Shown here piece by piece: positions 44,265 to 54,050 of a DNA stretch of 64,000 nucleotides. The translations under genes were made by a program, and so were the position numbers. Source of the stretch: Acidisoma silvae (GTDB taxonomy: Bacteria > Pseudomonadota > Alphaproteobacteria > Acetobacterales > Acetobacteraceae); contig NZ_JAESVB010000016.1 of NCBI RefSeq assembly GCF_020618775.1, positions 17,165 through 81,164 of the forward strand. Direction: 5' to 3'. Within the stretch, counting starts at the first letter, position 1, and each line of letters starts with the position of its first letter. The notes below the pieces were generated by a model that was not told the DNA's origin, made no database searches, and saw nothing but the letters and a program-made list of their open reading frames with translations.

Positions 44265-45098
44265 GTGCAAAAGCTCCTCGTTTTCCAGTCGCTTTGGGGC
44301 ATGCAGCGCCTGCGCGGGCAGGCGAATGAGCCAAGCCTCGCAGAGAAAATCGCGCGCATCGCGGCGGCCGGCTTCGACGGCGTGACCGATCATTTCTACG
44401 ACCGCGATCAGGTCGCGCCGCTTGCGGCGCTGCTGCGGCAGCATGGGCTGGCGATCGAAGGCCAGGCCTTTCCGCGCGATGTTGCGGGGCTTGAACCGGC
44501 ACTCGCCATGGCGGCTGAATTCGGCTGCCACCACATCACCGTCCAACCCCTGGTCTGCCCGATGACAGTGGCGGAGTGTCTGCCCATCCTTGAAGGCTGG
44601 CAGCGCCTGGCTGAGAAGGCCGGCGTCGCCGTCTATATTGAAACCCATCGCGGCCGCATGACGAACGATCTGCCGTTTACGCTGCACTTGCTCGACGCTT
44701 TCCCTCATCTGCTCCTGACGGCTGATCTCTCCCATTACGTGACGGCGCGGGAGATGGAATTGCCGCTGCCGGATGAAACCGAAGCCCAGATATCGCGAAT
44801 TCTAACCCATGCCTGGGCTTTTCACGGCCGCGTCGCCGGCTCTCACCAGGTACAGTTGCCGCTAGGCTTTCCTGCGCATCAGCCTTGGGTCGCCACGTTC
44901 GCGCGCTGGTGGCAGCAAGGTTTTGCGAATTGGCGGCAGCGCGCGGCCCCCGACGCCACACTCTCCTTCACCTGCGAGCTTGGGCCGGCCCCCTATGCCA
45001 TGACCGGGCCGGACGGGCAGGATCTGACGGACCGTTGGGACGAGGCCTTGCTGCTGAAAGATAAAGCCCGCGCGCTTTGGGCGGGCCTTTGCCCCTAA
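44265..45098 (+). CDS. Sugar phosphate isomerase/epimerase-like TIM-barrel protein
   Basis: A 277-residue protein resembling AP-endonuclease-2-type TIM barrels (IolE, IolI, xylose isomerase-like). It shows AEKIARIAAAGFDGVTDHF at the first helix-strand, AVYIETHRGRMTND with a likely metal Glu, and LLLTADLSHYV and SHQVQL with further acidic/His ligands. The family isomerises or dehydrates sugars and inososes; MocC of the rhizopine cluster belongs here. Start is GTG 44265 or TTG 44259 (the latter overlapping the mocF-like stop as TTGA); neither has a good ribosome site. The last gene of the oxygenase operon; a GC-rich hairpin overlaps its last codons. Confidence 0.7.
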   Translation: MQKLLVFQSLWGMQRLRGQANEPSLAEKIARIAAAGFDGVTDHFYDRDQVAPLAALLRQHGLAIEGQAFPRDVAGLEPALAMAAEFGCHHITVQPLVCPMTVAECLPILEGWQRLAEKAGVAVYIETHRGRMTNDLPFTLHLLDAFPHLLLTADLSHYVTAREMELPLPDETEAQISRILTHAWAFHGRVAGSHQVQLPLGFPAHQPWVATFARWWQQGFANWRQRAAPDATLSFTCELGPAPYAMTGPDGQDLTDRWDEALLLKDKARALWAGLCP

Positions 45099-45282
45099 TG
45101 CGGAACGACAAGACATAGGTGTCTCGCCCGGGTCAGGGGCTCAGCCGAAATAGCTGTGCGCCACCGTCATTGCGGTAGGGGGCCAGTTCACGCAGGGTCT
45201 TGCAAAAATTCACTCGGCCGCTGCGGATGCCGCATGTCTTACTTTCGGCTGATTGGCCAGCAAACTCACGGCCCTTAGGCTG

Positions 45283-45305
45283 CCCACTGACCAATAGGCA
45301 GTGGG
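45283..45305 (+). promoter_or_regulatory. Inverted repeat overlapping the ribosome site of the aminotransferase gene
   Basis: CCCACTG (45283-45289) and CAGTGGG (45299-45305) flank a 9-base loop. The second arm contains the GTGGGA ribosome site of the 45312 start, so the RNA hairpin could hide it, or the DNA could be an operator. Confidence 0.4.
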
Positions 45306-45311
45306 AAAATC

Positions 45312-46553
45312 ATGTCCAGCTTGACGAACTCCCGCGATTCCAGCCTTCGCGAGCGCGCGCGCAAGGTCGTGCCGGGCGGTATGTGGGGCCATATGAATGC
45401 GGTGGCCTTGCCCGAGGGCTATCCGCAATTCTTCGCGCGCGGCGCGGGCAGCCGGCTGTGGGATGTCGACGGCCACGAATATGTGGATTTCATGTGCAGT
45501 TGGGGGCCGATTATTCTCGGCCATCACCATCCGGAAGTCGATGCCGCCGCCCGCCGACAGTGGGAGCAGGGCGACTGCCTCAACGGCCCCAACGAGGCGA
45601 TGGTAGAGCTGGCCGAAACCCTGGTCGGGATCGTGCCGCATGCCGACTGGGCGCAGTTCCAGAAGAACGGGACGGATGCGACGACGACGGCGGTCACCAT
45701 CGCCCGCGCCGGCACGCAGCGCCGCAAGATTCTGGTTGCCAAGGGCGCCTATCATGGCGCGGTGCCTTGGTGCTCGCCCTCTCTGGTCGGCGTTACGACC
45801 GAGGATCGCGCCCATATCCTGACCTATACCTATAACGATGCGGCAAGCCTGGAACAGGCCGTAGCCCTGGCCGGCGACGATCTGGCGGGCATCATCGTCA
45901 GCGCCTTCCAGCACGATTACGGACATGACCAGCATCTGCCGGATGTGGCCTTCGCTCAGGCCGCACGCGCTATCTGCGACCGGACCGGGGCAGCGCTGAT
46001 CGTCGACGATGTCCGCGCCGGCTTTCGCCTTAATCTCGGCGGCAGCTGGGAAAATGTCGGGGTCCGCCCCGATCTTTCGGCCTGGAGCAAGGCGATTGCC
46101 AATGGCTTCACACTGGCCGCCGTCACCGGCAACGACCGCTTTCGCGATGCCACATCATCGATCTTCACCACGGGCTCCTTCTGGTGCTCGGCCATGTCAA
46201 TGGCGGCGGCGGTCGCGACTCTGACGGTGCTGCGGCGGGATGACGGCGTCGGCCATATGACGCGGCTGGGCCAGGCGCTGCGCGACGGACTGGCAGGCTT
46301 GAGCCGGCAATACAGCATGCCGATCCGCCAGACCGGCCCGGTGCAAATGCCGATGGTGCTGTTCGAGGATGATGCCGATCACCGCAAGGGTTTCGCCTTC
46401 TGCGCCGCCGCCGTGCAGCAGGGCGTCTACTTCCACCCGCTGCACAATATGTTCCTCTCGACCGCGCATACGCCCGAGGATATCGCCCGCGCGCTTGACG
46501 CGGCGGAGCATGGCTTCAAGGCGGCCCGTGCGGTCGCCCCGGCTCACGACTGA
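45312..46553 (+). CDS. Class III PLP aminotransferase (glutamate-1-semialdehyde aminomutase-like)
   Basis: A 413-residue fold-type I PLP enzyme. LWDVDGHEYVDFMCSWGP opens the domain, QKNGTDATTTAVTIAR is the phosphate-binding segment, LIVDDVRAGFR holds the PLP Asp, and Lys260 in LSAWSKAIANG is the Schiff-base Lys. This pattern is nearest to HemL-like aminotransferases, but position beside a binding-protein-dependent importer indicates catabolic transamination rather than haem synthesis. Substrate may be an amino-cyclitol or amino acid. ATG 45312 has GTGGGA upstream inside an inverted repeat. The importer genes follow after 46 bases and are probably cotranscribed. Confidence 0.85.
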   Translation: MSSLTNSRDSSLRERARKVVPGGMWGHMNAVALPEGYPQFFARGAGSRLWDVDGHEYVDFMCSWGPIILGHHHPEVDAAARRQWEQGDCLNGPNEAMVELAETLVGIVPHADWAQFQKNGTDATTTAVTIARAGTQRRKILVAKGAYHGAVPWCSPSLVGVTTEDRAHILTYTYNDAASLEQAVALAGDDLAGIIVSAFQHDYGHDQHLPDVAFAQAARAICDRTGAALIVDDVRAGFRLNLGGSWENVGVRPDLSAWSKAIANGFTLAAVTGNDRFRDATSSIFTTGSFWCSAMSMAAAVATLTVLRRDDGVGHMTRLGQALRDGLAGLSRQYSMPIRQTGPVQMPMVLFEDDADHRKGFAFCAAAVQQGVYFHPLHNMFLSTAHTPEDIARALDAAEHGFKAARAVAPAHD

Positions 46554-46599
46554 CGCCTAAGCCTAAAGCCCGCAACGATCGCAACACATGGAGTCTTCG

Positions 46600-48213
46600 A
46601 TGATGGCGACTGGAAATCTCTGGCGGCGCGGCCTGTTCTCTGCGGCCTCCCTGATGATCATGGCGGCGAGCGGTGCGCTTGCGACCGCCGGCACTGCACA
46701 GGCAGCCGATAGCGAGATCGTGGTCGCGCGCGCCATGGACCTCAACTCCCTCGACCCGGCGCGGGCTTATTGCGATACCTGCCAGATCTATCTCTCGGCG
46801 GTCTATGATACATTGCTGACACTGGCGCCGGACAATAAGACAATCGTCCCGGATCTGGCGACAAGCTGGGAGGTCAGCCCCGATGTTACGACATTCACCT
46901 TCCACCTCAACCCAGCCGCGACCTTTTCGGACGGCACGCCGGTAACGGCGACGGATGTCCAATGGTCGATGGAGCGGTTGAAGAACATCAAGGGCGGTGC
47001 TGCCTATTTGATGGATAGCCTGAAATCCATCGACATCAAAGACCCGCATACTCTGGTCGTTACCACTAAGACTCCGAATTCCGAATTCCTCGGCATTCTG
47101 TCGGCGACCTATGTCGGGATCATCAACAGCAAATTGGCCATGGCGCATGGTGCCAATGACGATGACAATGCATCGACGACCGACACGGCCGATACCTGGT
47201 TTCTGTCGCATTCCGCCGGCAGCGGTGCCTTCACGCTGCAAAGCTACAAGGCGGATGACGCGCTGCGTCTGAAGCGGAACGCCGGCTATTGGGGCAAGAA
47301 GGCCCAGGTCAGCGGCGTCATCATCAAACAGACCGCGGATGCGGTGACGCAGGCGCAGATGTTGCAGTCGGGAGCCGCCGATATCGCGATGCAGATCGAT
47401 CCCGATACTGCCAAGACGATCCATGATCCGAACATCGTCTTCCAGACCGTGCCGTCATACAACTACGTTTATGCCGCCTTCAGCCCCATCGCCAAGGGTT
47501 CGCCGGTGCCGCTGACCCATGACGTGCGTGAGGCCATTGCGCTCGCCATCGACTATAAGGGCGCGATCGATTTCACGGTCGGGGGCGCCGGCAATCTGCA
47601 GCCTTCCGCTATCCCCAACGGTTTTCCCGGCACCGCCGACCTGCCGGCGCCGGTGACGGATGTCGCCAAGGCCAAGGCGCTTCTGGCCAAGGCCGGCTAT
47701 CCCAACGGTTTCAAGATCGGCCTGGAATTCCCGGCCATGGATGTCTACGGCATCGATATTTCATTGCTGGCCCAGAAGCTGCAACAGGATTTGGCCAAGA
47801 TCAACGTGAGCCTGACGCTGAAGCCCGAGACCTTCAATGTCTGGGTCGGGGATATCGACAAACCCGGCGTGCCCTTCACCATCGGCTTCTTCGCGCCCGA
47901 CTATTTCGGAAGCGCGCAATATGCCCAGTATTTCGGCATGATGGCCGGAATGCCCTGGGGCACCCGCGCCGGCGTCGGCACCACGCCGGGTCTGGACGGC
48001 GCGGCCGAACTCGTGGCCTTCAACAAGGCACTGGCGGCCGGCCCTTCGGCCCAGGAAGCCGCCTATCAGGCGATCGGCCTGCAGATGATTGCGGATAAGA
48101 TCATCCTGCCCATCGTCAGCCCCGACCTCGTTCTGGCCTATGCCAAGGATATCGGTGGCATGCGCTACAGCGCCTGCTGCAATCTGCCGCTGGCCGAGAT
48201 CGTGAAGCACTAA
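46600..48213 (+). CDS. Family 5 extracytoplasmic binding protein, second importer
   Basis: A 537-residue periplasmic receptor. It has a Sec signal (LWRRGLFSAASLMIMAASG, cleaving near AQA-ADSEI), then ARAMDLNSLDPARAY, LATSWEVSPDVTTFTFHL and SDGTPVTATDVQWSMERL, the family 5 pattern. ATG 46600 is preferred over 46588 because GGAG lies six bases upstream. Paralogous in type to the 31845 protein but clearly different in sequence. Its ligand may be the substrate of the aminotransferase encoded before it. Confidence 0.88.
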   Translation: MMATGNLWRRGLFSAASLMIMAASGALATAGTAQAADSEIVVARAMDLNSLDPARAYCDTCQIYLSAVYDTLLTLAPDNKTIVPDLATSWEVSPDVTTFTFHLNPAATFSDGTPVTATDVQWSMERLKNIKGGAAYLMDSLKSIDIKDPHTLVVTTKTPNSEFLGILSATYVGIINSKLAMAHGANDDDNASTTDTADTWFLSHSAGSGAFTLQSYKADDALRLKRNAGYWGKKAQVSGVIIKQTADAVTQAQMLQSGAADIAMQIDPDTAKTIHDPNIVFQTVPSYNYVYAAFSPIAKGSPVPLTHDVREAIALAIDYKGAIDFTVGGAGNLQPSAIPNGFPGTADLPAPVTDVAKAKALLAKAGYPNGFKIGLEFPAMDVYGIDISLLAQKLQQDLAKINVSLTLKPETFNVWVGDIDKPGVPFTIGFFAPDYFGSAQYAQYFGMMAGMPWGTRAGVGTTPGLDGAAELVAFNKALAAGPSAQEAAYQAIGLQMIADKIILPIVSPDLVLAYAKDIGGMRYSACCNLPLAEIVKH

Positions 48214-48228
48214 GGGCGCAGACCGGCG

Positions 48229-49245
48229 ATGCTCAGGATCCTTCTCAAACGGCTCGTTCTCATGCCGTTCCTCATTCTGGGCATCGTCACGGCAACCTTC
48301 GTGCTGGCGCAATTCACCAAGGGCAATCCGCTGATTTCGATCATCGGCGCCCGCGCGCTCGACAATCCCGATATCGTGGCAGCGGCCAAAGCGCGCTGGG
48401 GTTTGGATAAATCCTTGCCCGAGCGCTATCTGATCTATGTCGACAATCTGGCTCATGGCAACCTTGGCACCTCCTTCCGGACCAAGCAGCCGGTGTTGCA
48501 GGATTTGGCGGACCGCCTGCCCGCGACTTTGGAACTGGTCATCTGCGCCATGATCGTGGGCGCTGTCACAGGCATTCTGCTTGGCGTCATCTCCGCCCAG
48601 TTCCGCGACACGCCGGCCGATCACGCGGCAAGGCTGTTTGCGCTGCTCGGCTCCTGCATACCGATGTTCTGGCTGGGGCTTCTCGCCCTGTTCGTCTTTT
48701 CGGTGCAGACGCATCTGCTGCCGGGCCCGGGCCGTCTGGATATCCGGTCCGATCCGCCCAATACCGTGACGGGCTTCATGCTGATCGACACGCTGCTGGC
48801 CGGCGACTGGGACGGCTTCGTCGATGCCGTCCGGCATCTCATTCTGCCGTCGCTCGTGCTCGGCTGGTCGGTCACCGGCATCGTCGCCCGCATGGTCCGT
48901 GCCAGCATGCTGGACGTGCTGGGGCAGGATTTCGTCACCATGGCGCGCGCCAAAGGCGCGGGCGAAGGGCGAGTGCTGTTCAACCATGCCTTGCGCAATG
49001 CCTTGATCCCGGCATTGACCATTCTCGGCTTCACCTTCGCCTATCTCATCACCGGTTCCGTCCTGGTGGAGACGATCTTTTCCTGGCCCGGCATCGGCTC
49101 CTATGCCGTGGACGCCGCAAGGTCGCTGGACTACCCGGCCATTACCGGCGTCACCATCGTCGGCGGGTTAGGCTTCCTGATCGCCAATCTGCTGACCGAT
49201 ATCGCCTATGCGGCGGTCGATCCGCGCATGCGGTCGGCGGCCTGA
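48229..49245 (+). CDS. Dipeptide/oligopeptide-type ABC permease, DppB-like, second importer
   Basis: A 338-residue six-helix permease. NLAHGNLGTSFRTKQPVLQD, ARAKGAGEGRVLFNHALRNA (EAA coupling loop) and ETIFSWPGIGSYAVDA are diagnostic. It starts 15 bases after the binding-protein stop and ends five bases before the second permease, in one transcript. Confidence 0.9.
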   Translation: MLRILLKRLVLMPFLILGIVTATFVLAQFTKGNPLISIIGARALDNPDIVAAAKARWGLDKSLPERYLIYVDNLAHGNLGTSFRTKQPVLQDLADRLPATLELVICAMIVGAVTGILLGVISAQFRDTPADHAARLFALLGSCIPMFWLGLLALFVFSVQTHLLPGPGRLDIRSDPPNTVTGFMLIDTLLAGDWDGFVDAVRHLILPSLVLGWSVTGIVARMVRASMLDVLGQDFVTMARAKGAGEGRVLFNHALRNALIPALTILGFTFAYLITGSVLVETIFSWPGIGSYAVDAARSLDYPAITGVTIVGGLGFLIANLLTDIAYAAVDPRMRSAA

Positions 49246-49250
49246 CGCCG

Positions 49251-50129
49251 ATGTCCGCTCATACCATCCTTGCCATCGGCCCCGGCCGCCGCCTGTACAG
49301 CCGTTTCGCAAACCGGTTGAGCTGGCGCTCAGCCCCCGTCATTCTGGGCGCGGTCATTATCCTGGGCGCCATCATCATCGCGATCAGCATTCCCTGGTGG
49401 TCGCCCTACGATCCGATCGCGCTGGCCGGACGCCGGCTGCAACCGCCAAGCTGGGGTCACTGGTGCGGCACCGACGCGCTGGGGCGCGATGTTCTTGTCC
49501 GCACGCTGTACGGCACGCGCTACTCGCTGACCATCGCGGCCCTGGTTCTGGCGGCCGGTGTCAGTATCGGCAGTCTGGTGGGCGCGGTCGCCGGCTTCAT
49601 CGGTGGGTTGCTGGACAGCACGCTGATGCGCCTTGCCGATATCACGCTATCCTTTCCGCCGATCCTGCTGGCGATGGCGATTGCCGCCTCCCTCGGGCCG
49701 GGACTTGTCCATACGGCCATTGCGCTCATCATCGTCTGGTGGCCGATCTATGCGCGGCTGATGCGGGCGCAGGTGCTGAACGTCAAAGGTCTGGACCATG
49801 TCGATGCGGCCGTGGTGGCCGGCGCCCTGCCCAGCCGTATTTTGTTCAAACATATCGTGCCGCTGTGCTGGAGCCCGATTCTGGTCAATATGACCATGGA
49901 TGTCGGGCAGGTGATCCTGCTGGCCAGCGGTCTGAGCTTCATCGGTCTGGGCGCGCAGCCGCCGACGCCGGAATGGGGCCAGATGATCGCCGAGGGTGCC
50001 AGCAGCTTCTATTCCTGGTGGATCGCCATGGGACCGGGTCTGGCCATCTTTCTCGTCTCGCTCTCCTTCAATTTTCTGGGCGACGGTCTGCGTGACCTGT
50101 TCGATCCCCGCTCGCGAGCCTCGACATGA
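49251..50129 (+). CDS. Dipeptide/oligopeptide-type ABC permease, DppC-like, second importer
   Basis: A 292-residue permease. The first helix is followed by LQPPSWGHWCGTDALGRDV, the standard DppC periplasmic segment with a Cys in place of the usual Leu, and the coupling loop AAVVAGALPSRILFKHIVP. The TGA overlaps the next ATG by four bases. Confidence 0.9.
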   Translation: MSAHTILAIGPGRRLYSRFANRLSWRSAPVILGAVIILGAIIIAISIPWWSPYDPIALAGRRLQPPSWGHWCGTDALGRDVLVRTLYGTRYSLTIAALVLAAGVSIGSLVGAVAGFIGGLLDSTLMRLADITLSFPPILLAMAIAASLGPGLVHTAIALIIVWWPIYARLMRAQVLNVKGLDHVDAAVVAGALPSRILFKHIVPLCWSPILVNMTMDVGQVILLASGLSFIGLGAQPPTPEWGQMIAEGASSFYSWWIAMGPGLAIFLVSLSFNFLGDGLRDLFDPRSRAST

Positions 50130-51133
50130 CGGACGCACGCAGCAATATCCTCGACGTGCGCGGCTTGCGCATCGCGATCCCAGGCCGGGACGGCGAGCGG
50201 GTCGCGGTCTCGAATGTTGATTTCGAGGTCGCGCGCGGCGAGGTGCTTGGTCTGGTCGGCGAATCCGGCTCCGGCAAAAGCTTGTCCATGCTGGCGGTGA
50301 TGGGCCTGCTGCCGCGCAATATGCAGGTCACCGGCTCCGTGCGTTTCGATGGACAGGAACTGCTCGGCCTGCCTGCCCGCCAGATGCGGTCCATTCGTGG
50401 CGGCCGGATCGCCATGGTCTTTCAGGACCCGATGACGGCGCTGAACCCCGTCATGACGGTGGGCGCGCAGATTGCAGAGGCAATCCGGCTGCACAATCCA
50501 TCGCTGTCGCGACGGGCGTTGCGGGCGCGGGCGGTTGGGCTGCTGGAACTGGTTTCCATCCCCATGCCGGAGCAGCGCTTCGACCAATATCCGCATGAAT
50601 TCTCGGGCGGTATGCGCCAGCGCGTGGTGATTGCCATCGCCGTCGCCAATGACCCGGAGCTTCTGATTGCGGATGAGCCGACAACAGCATTGGACGTCAC
50701 CATCCAGGCGCAGATCGTCGAAATTTTCGACCGTCTTCGGCGGGAGAAGGGGCTTGCGATCGTATTGATCACACATGACCTCGGCCTCGTCGCCGGTCTC
50801 GCCGACCGCATCACCATCCTCTATTCCGGTCGGGTGGCCGAGCGCGGCGCGATCGAGGCTGTCTTCCGCCGCCCCAGGCATCCCTATACGGCCGGGCTTC
50901 TGGCGGCGGTGCCGTCCATCGACAGCACCAGCGAGCGGCTGCATGCGATCGACGGCACGCCGCCGTCCCTGGCCGCGCGACCGTCCGGCTGCCAGTTTCA
51001 TCCGCGCTGCGCCTTCGCCCTGCCTGTTTGTGCCGAGCGCGATCCGGATTTCCAGTGGTTCGGCCAGTCCATGGCCGCCTGCCACCGCGCGGCCGAGGCG
51101 CTGCCTATGGCAGGGGGTGATGATGGACGCTGA
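50126..51133 (+). CDS. Dipeptide/oligopeptide-type ABC ATPase, DppD-like, second importer
   Basis: A 335-residue ATPase: Walker [10 protein letters not shown], signature [17 protein letters not shown], Walker [15 protein letters not shown] and LITHDLG. The C-terminal oligopeptide tail with Cys cluster ([14 protein letters not shown]...CHRAAEA) is present, unlike the first importer. It overlaps the following ATPase gene by about 11 bases. Confidence 0.9.
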   Translation: MTDARSNILDVRGLRIAIPGRDGERVAVSNVDFEVARGEVLGLVGESGSGKSLSMLAVMGLLPRNMQVTGSVRFDGQELLGLPARQMRSIRGGRIAMVFQDPMTALNPVMTVGAQIAEAIRLHNPSLSRRALRARAVGLLELVSIPMPEQRFDQYPHEFSGGMRQRVVIAIAVANDPELLIADEPTTALDVTIQAQIVEIFDRLRREKGLAIVLITHDLGLVAGLADRITILYSGRVAERGAIEAVFRRPRHPYTAGLLAAVPSIDSTSERLHAIDGTPPSLAARPSGCQFHPRCAFALPVCAERDPDFQWFGQSMAACHRAAEALPMAGGDDGR

Positions 51134-52124
51134 TGTCACGTGGGCAAGCCCGCCGCCGTTACTGAAGGTAGACGGGGTGCGGGTCGATTTCCCGGTCACC
51201 AAGGGTCTGCTGTTTCAGCGCAAGGTCGGCAGCATCAGCGCGGTCGCGGGCGTCTCCTTCGAACTCGCTGCCGGCGAGACGCTGAGCCTTGTCGGCGAAT
51301 CCGGTTGCGGCAAATCGACTCTGGCCCGCGCCGTGCTGCGGCTGGGCACCCCCAGCACAGGGCAGATCCTGTTCAAGGGCCAGGATCTGTCCCGATTGTC
51401 GCCGGCCGAGATGCGGCCATACCGCCAGCATCTGCAACTGGTGTTTCAGAACCCCTATGCCTGTCTGCATCCCCGCATGACGGCGCGGGACATCATCGCC
51501 GAGCCTTTGCGGATGCTGGGTCTGGATCGGCGCGCGCAGGACGCGCGGGTGGCCGAGGCGATGGCCCGTGTGCAACTGCTCCCCGAGCAGGCCGGGCGCT
51601 ACCCTTTCGCCTTCTCCGGCGGCCAGCGCCAGCGCATCGGCATTGCAAGGGCGCTGGCCGTCAACCCCGATATCGTGGTGCTGGACGAACCTGTTTCGGC
51701 GCTGGATGTCTCGGTTCAGGCGGGCGTGCTTAATCTGCTCAAGGATTTGCAGGCCAGGCATGGCCTCGCCTATCTCTTCATCGCACATAACCTGTCGGTC
51801 GTGCGCCATATCTCGGACCGTGTCGCGGTGATGTATCTGGGCAAGATCGTCGAGACGGCACCGCGCGACCGGCTGTATCGCAAGCCGGCGCATCCTTACA
51901 CCGAGGCGCTGCTGTCGGCCGCCCCTGTGCCGGACCCGGTGCGGGAGCGGCAAAGGCAGCGCATCGTACTGCGGGGAGAGATCCCCAGCCCGTCCAACCG
52001 CCCGAGCGGCTGCGGCTTTCGCACGCGCTGCCCGAAAGCGACCCAAACCTGCGCGGATATGGAACCGCCTTTGCTGCCTATGGCCGACGGCCATCTCGCC
52101 GCTTGCCATTATCCGACGCGGTAA
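51123..52124 (+). CDS. Dipeptide/oligopeptide-type ABC ATPase, DppF-like, second importer
   Basis: A 333-residue ATPase with Walker [10 protein letters not shown], signature [17 protein letters not shown], Walker [15 protein letters not shown] and FIAHNLSVV, plus the C-terminal [14 protein letters not shown] tail. Candidate starts are GTG 51117, ATG 51120 and ATG 51123; I use 51123, five bases after GGGGG. The long frame from 50775 is an overlap with the previous gene. Confidence 0.9.
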   Translation: MDADVTWASPPPLLKVDGVRVDFPVTKGLLFQRKVGSISAVAGVSFELAAGETLSLVGESGCGKSTLARAVLRLGTPSTGQILFKGQDLSRLSPAEMRPYRQHLQLVFQNPYACLHPRMTARDIIAEPLRMLGLDRRAQDARVAEAMARVQLLPEQAGRYPFAFSGGQRQRIGIARALAVNPDIVVLDEPVSALDVSVQAGVLNLLKDLQARHGLAYLFIAHNLSVVRHISDRVAVMYLGKIVETAPRDRLYRKPAHPYTEALLSAAPVPDPVRERQRQRIVLRGEIPSPSNRPSGCGFRTRCPKATQTCADMEPPLLPMADGHLAACHYPTR

Positions 52125-52186
52125 GCCAGCCTACCCGATTTTGGTATGATACCTGCATGGCGAATTGATCACCTGGAAGGTCAAGC

Positions 52187-52912
52187 ATGCAGCAGGATCC
52201 GCGCCTGAACCCCAAGCCTCCGGATACGCGCATCGAGGAAGTTCGTCGTTTCGCGCTGGAGGCGCTGCGCGCCACGTCGTCGATCTTCTACTGGATCGAC
52301 GACCGCCAGGAGATGCAGGATGTCGAGCATTCGGGCTTTTCACGCCAGAATTTTTCCCAATATCAAGCGGGTATGAAGGCCTATGACCCGCTCAATATCG
52401 CCCGGCTTGTCAATTCCAGCAAACGTGTTGCGACGTTGAGACAGGATCATGATTTGGCATCACCGTCCGATTTCGCTCATTACAAATGCTATCTTGAGGC
52501 AAGCCGGATCTCCGACGTTCTGGACTTCGTGTTCTGGGACAAGAATCGCCCGTTCGCGGGCCTTGGGATTCTGAAATCGCCGGAAGATCCGCCCTTCTGC
52601 GCCGATACGCTGGGTTTCGCGGAAGCGATGCAGCCTTATATCGAATTCAACCTGGCCGCTCATCCCCGGCTGCAGAGCCAAAGGCTGACAGTGCATCTCA
52701 GCGCGTCTTTCAAATTCACCCGGCGTGAAATTGAAGTAACAACACTATTGCGCGCCGGCTGTACCAACCATGATGTTGCCGATGAGTTGGGCATTTCCCT
52801 CGGAACGGTCAAAACCCACGTGATGCGGATATTTGACAAGCTGGGTGTCGAAAACCGCGCGTCTCTCGTCTCCCGTATCGCGCAGGTGGAAAACGAGACT
52901 GTCTTGCCCTAG
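52187..52912 (+). CDS. LuxR-family transcriptional regulator
   Basis: A 241-residue regulator. The C-terminal LuxR HTH spans about 172-235 (FTRREIEVTTLLRAGCTNHD, then VADELGISLGTVKTHVMRIF). The N-terminal 160 residues are mixed alpha/beta and may be a ligand or GAF-like domain, but lack the conserved Trp/Tyr/Asp set of acyl-homoserine-lactone receptors as far as I can see, so quorum sensing is not implied. GGAAGG precedes ATG 52187. It follows the importer operon by 62 bases on the same strand, so it may be cotranscribed and control it. Confidence 0.85.
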   Translation: MQQDPRLNPKPPDTRIEEVRRFALEALRATSSIFYWIDDRQEMQDVEHSGFSRQNFSQYQAGMKAYDPLNIARLVNSSKRVATLRQDHDLASPSDFAHYKCYLEASRISDVLDFVFWDKNRPFAGLGILKSPEDPPFCADTLGFAEAMQPYIEFNLAAHPRLQSQRLTVHLSASFKFTRREIEVTTLLRAGCTNHDVADELGISLGTVKTHVMRIFDKLGVENRASLVSRIAQVENETVLP

Positions 52913-53009
52913 AGCGCCGAACGCGCAGAGGTAACAATCGCCGACGAGGCCAGCAAGCCTGCTTTCTCCAACCTCAAGTTATCGCGGCAAACCGATCTCA
53001 GCAGGGCCA

Positions 53010-53037
53010 GGGCGGCTACCCATGCGGGAGGCCGCCC
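53010..53037. terminator. Convergent hairpin between LuxR gene and sugar ABC operon
   Basis: GGGCGGC (53010-53016) pairs with GCCGCCC (53031-53037), with an inner CCC/GGG pair and ATGC loop. Very GC-rich; no T run. It lies between convergent genes. Confidence 0.55.
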
Positions 53038-53043
53038 GGCGGA

Positions 53044-53997
53044 TCACATGCAGGTCGCGGCGTATTCGTATTTGTCCGCGAGTGCCGGCTGGTTCGACAG
53101 AATGACCTTGATTTCGGTAAAGGTCTGCTTCGGGAGCACCTTGCCTGCGAGGGCCGCAGCCGCTGCATCCATAGCCGCCTCACCCTCGGCATTCGGATTT
53201 TGCGCGATCAAAGCCTGGATCGCCCCGTTCTTGAGCGCCGCAACCTCGGCCGTTGCCGCATCATAGGCGACAACCTTCACCCGTCCAATAGCACCTGCCT
53301 GCCGCAGCCCGGTAATAGCGCCGATCGCGCCCTGGTCATTCGTGGAGAACAGACCAGCGAGGTCCGGATGCGCCGAGATGGTGGAGGTCACGATCTCCGC
53401 TGCCTTCTGCGGATCGTCAGACTGATACTGGTCACCCAGAAAGGTGATACCAGGATATTTCTTGATCTCTTCCGCGAAGCCTGCCGCGCGCGCGTCCTGG
53501 GCGAGCGAGCCCGGCGGTTGCGTGATCGTTAATACCTTACCCTTGCCGCCCAGCAGCTTCGCCATAGCATCCGCCGCCATTTTGCCGCCGGCCGCATTGT
53601 CGGTCAGGATCTGCGTGGTGACGAAGGAGGTATCAGCAAGCGTCTGGTCAGCCGTGATCACCGTGGTGCCACGCGCATGCAGCTGCTTCATCGGCTGGAC
53701 CAGGGCCTGCATGTCTGTCGGCACAATCACGGCTGCCGCCGGCTTGGTGGCGGTCACGGCATTGACCACGGGAATTTGGCTATCCGCCGCGAACTGGTCA
53801 GGCGCGGAAACCGTCAGGTCAAGTCCAAGCTTCTTGGCCTCGGTTTCAGCACCGCATTGCATCGCCTGGTAGAAGGGACTGCCCTTCACGCCAAGGACGA
53901 GAGCTACGGATTGGTGCGCGGCAAAGGCGGCAGGGCTGCCGAAGCCCATGGCCGCGAGGCCCAGGGCAACGGTAGACGTCTTCATCAACGCTTTCAT
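53044..53997 (-). CDS. Ribose-type ABC transporter periplasmic binding protein
   Basis: A 317-residue PBP1-type sugar receptor. The signal peptide is about residues 1-27 (cut near AFA-AHQSV). The mature protein has LGVKGSPFYQAMQCGAETEA, AVIVPTDMQALVQPM and LFSTNDQGAIGAITGL, as in ribose/galactose receptors; it ends with an unusual Cys-Met. ATG 53997 has GGAGG seven bases upstream. It is last in the operon order (3' end), after the permease and ATPase, which is less common for binding proteins. Ligand unknown, likely a sugar or polyol phosphorylated later by the PfkB kinase. Confidence 0.87.
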   Translation of the reverse strand: MKALMKTSTVALGLAAMGFGSPAAFAAHQSVALVLGVKGSPFYQAMQCGAETEAKKLGLDLTVSAPDQFAADSQIPVVNAVTATKPAAAVIVPTDMQALVQPMKQLHARGTTVITADQTLADTSFVTTQILTDNAAGGKMAADAMAKLLGGKGKVLTITQPPGSLAQDARAAGFAEEIKKYPGITFLGDQYQSDDPQKAAEIVTSTISAHPDLAGLFSTNDQGAIGAITGLRQAGAIGRVKVVAYDAATAEVAALKNGAIQALIAQNPNAEGEAAMDAAAAALAGKVLPKQTFTEIKVILSNQPALADKYEYAATCM

Positions 53998-54050
53998 ATG
54001 AACACCTCCGGGTTATCAGGGATTTCAGTCCAACAGGGCTGCGCTGTCAC

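Noticed and set aside
47761..48987. 408-codon minus-strand frame across importer genes
   Set aside because: His/Arg/Gln-rich shadow spanning two real genes on the other strand.
52187..52912. Acyl-homoserine-lactone receptor (quorum sensing)
   Set aside because: Only the LuxR HTH is clear; the conserved ligand residues of the N-terminal domain are not evident and there is no luxI neighbour.
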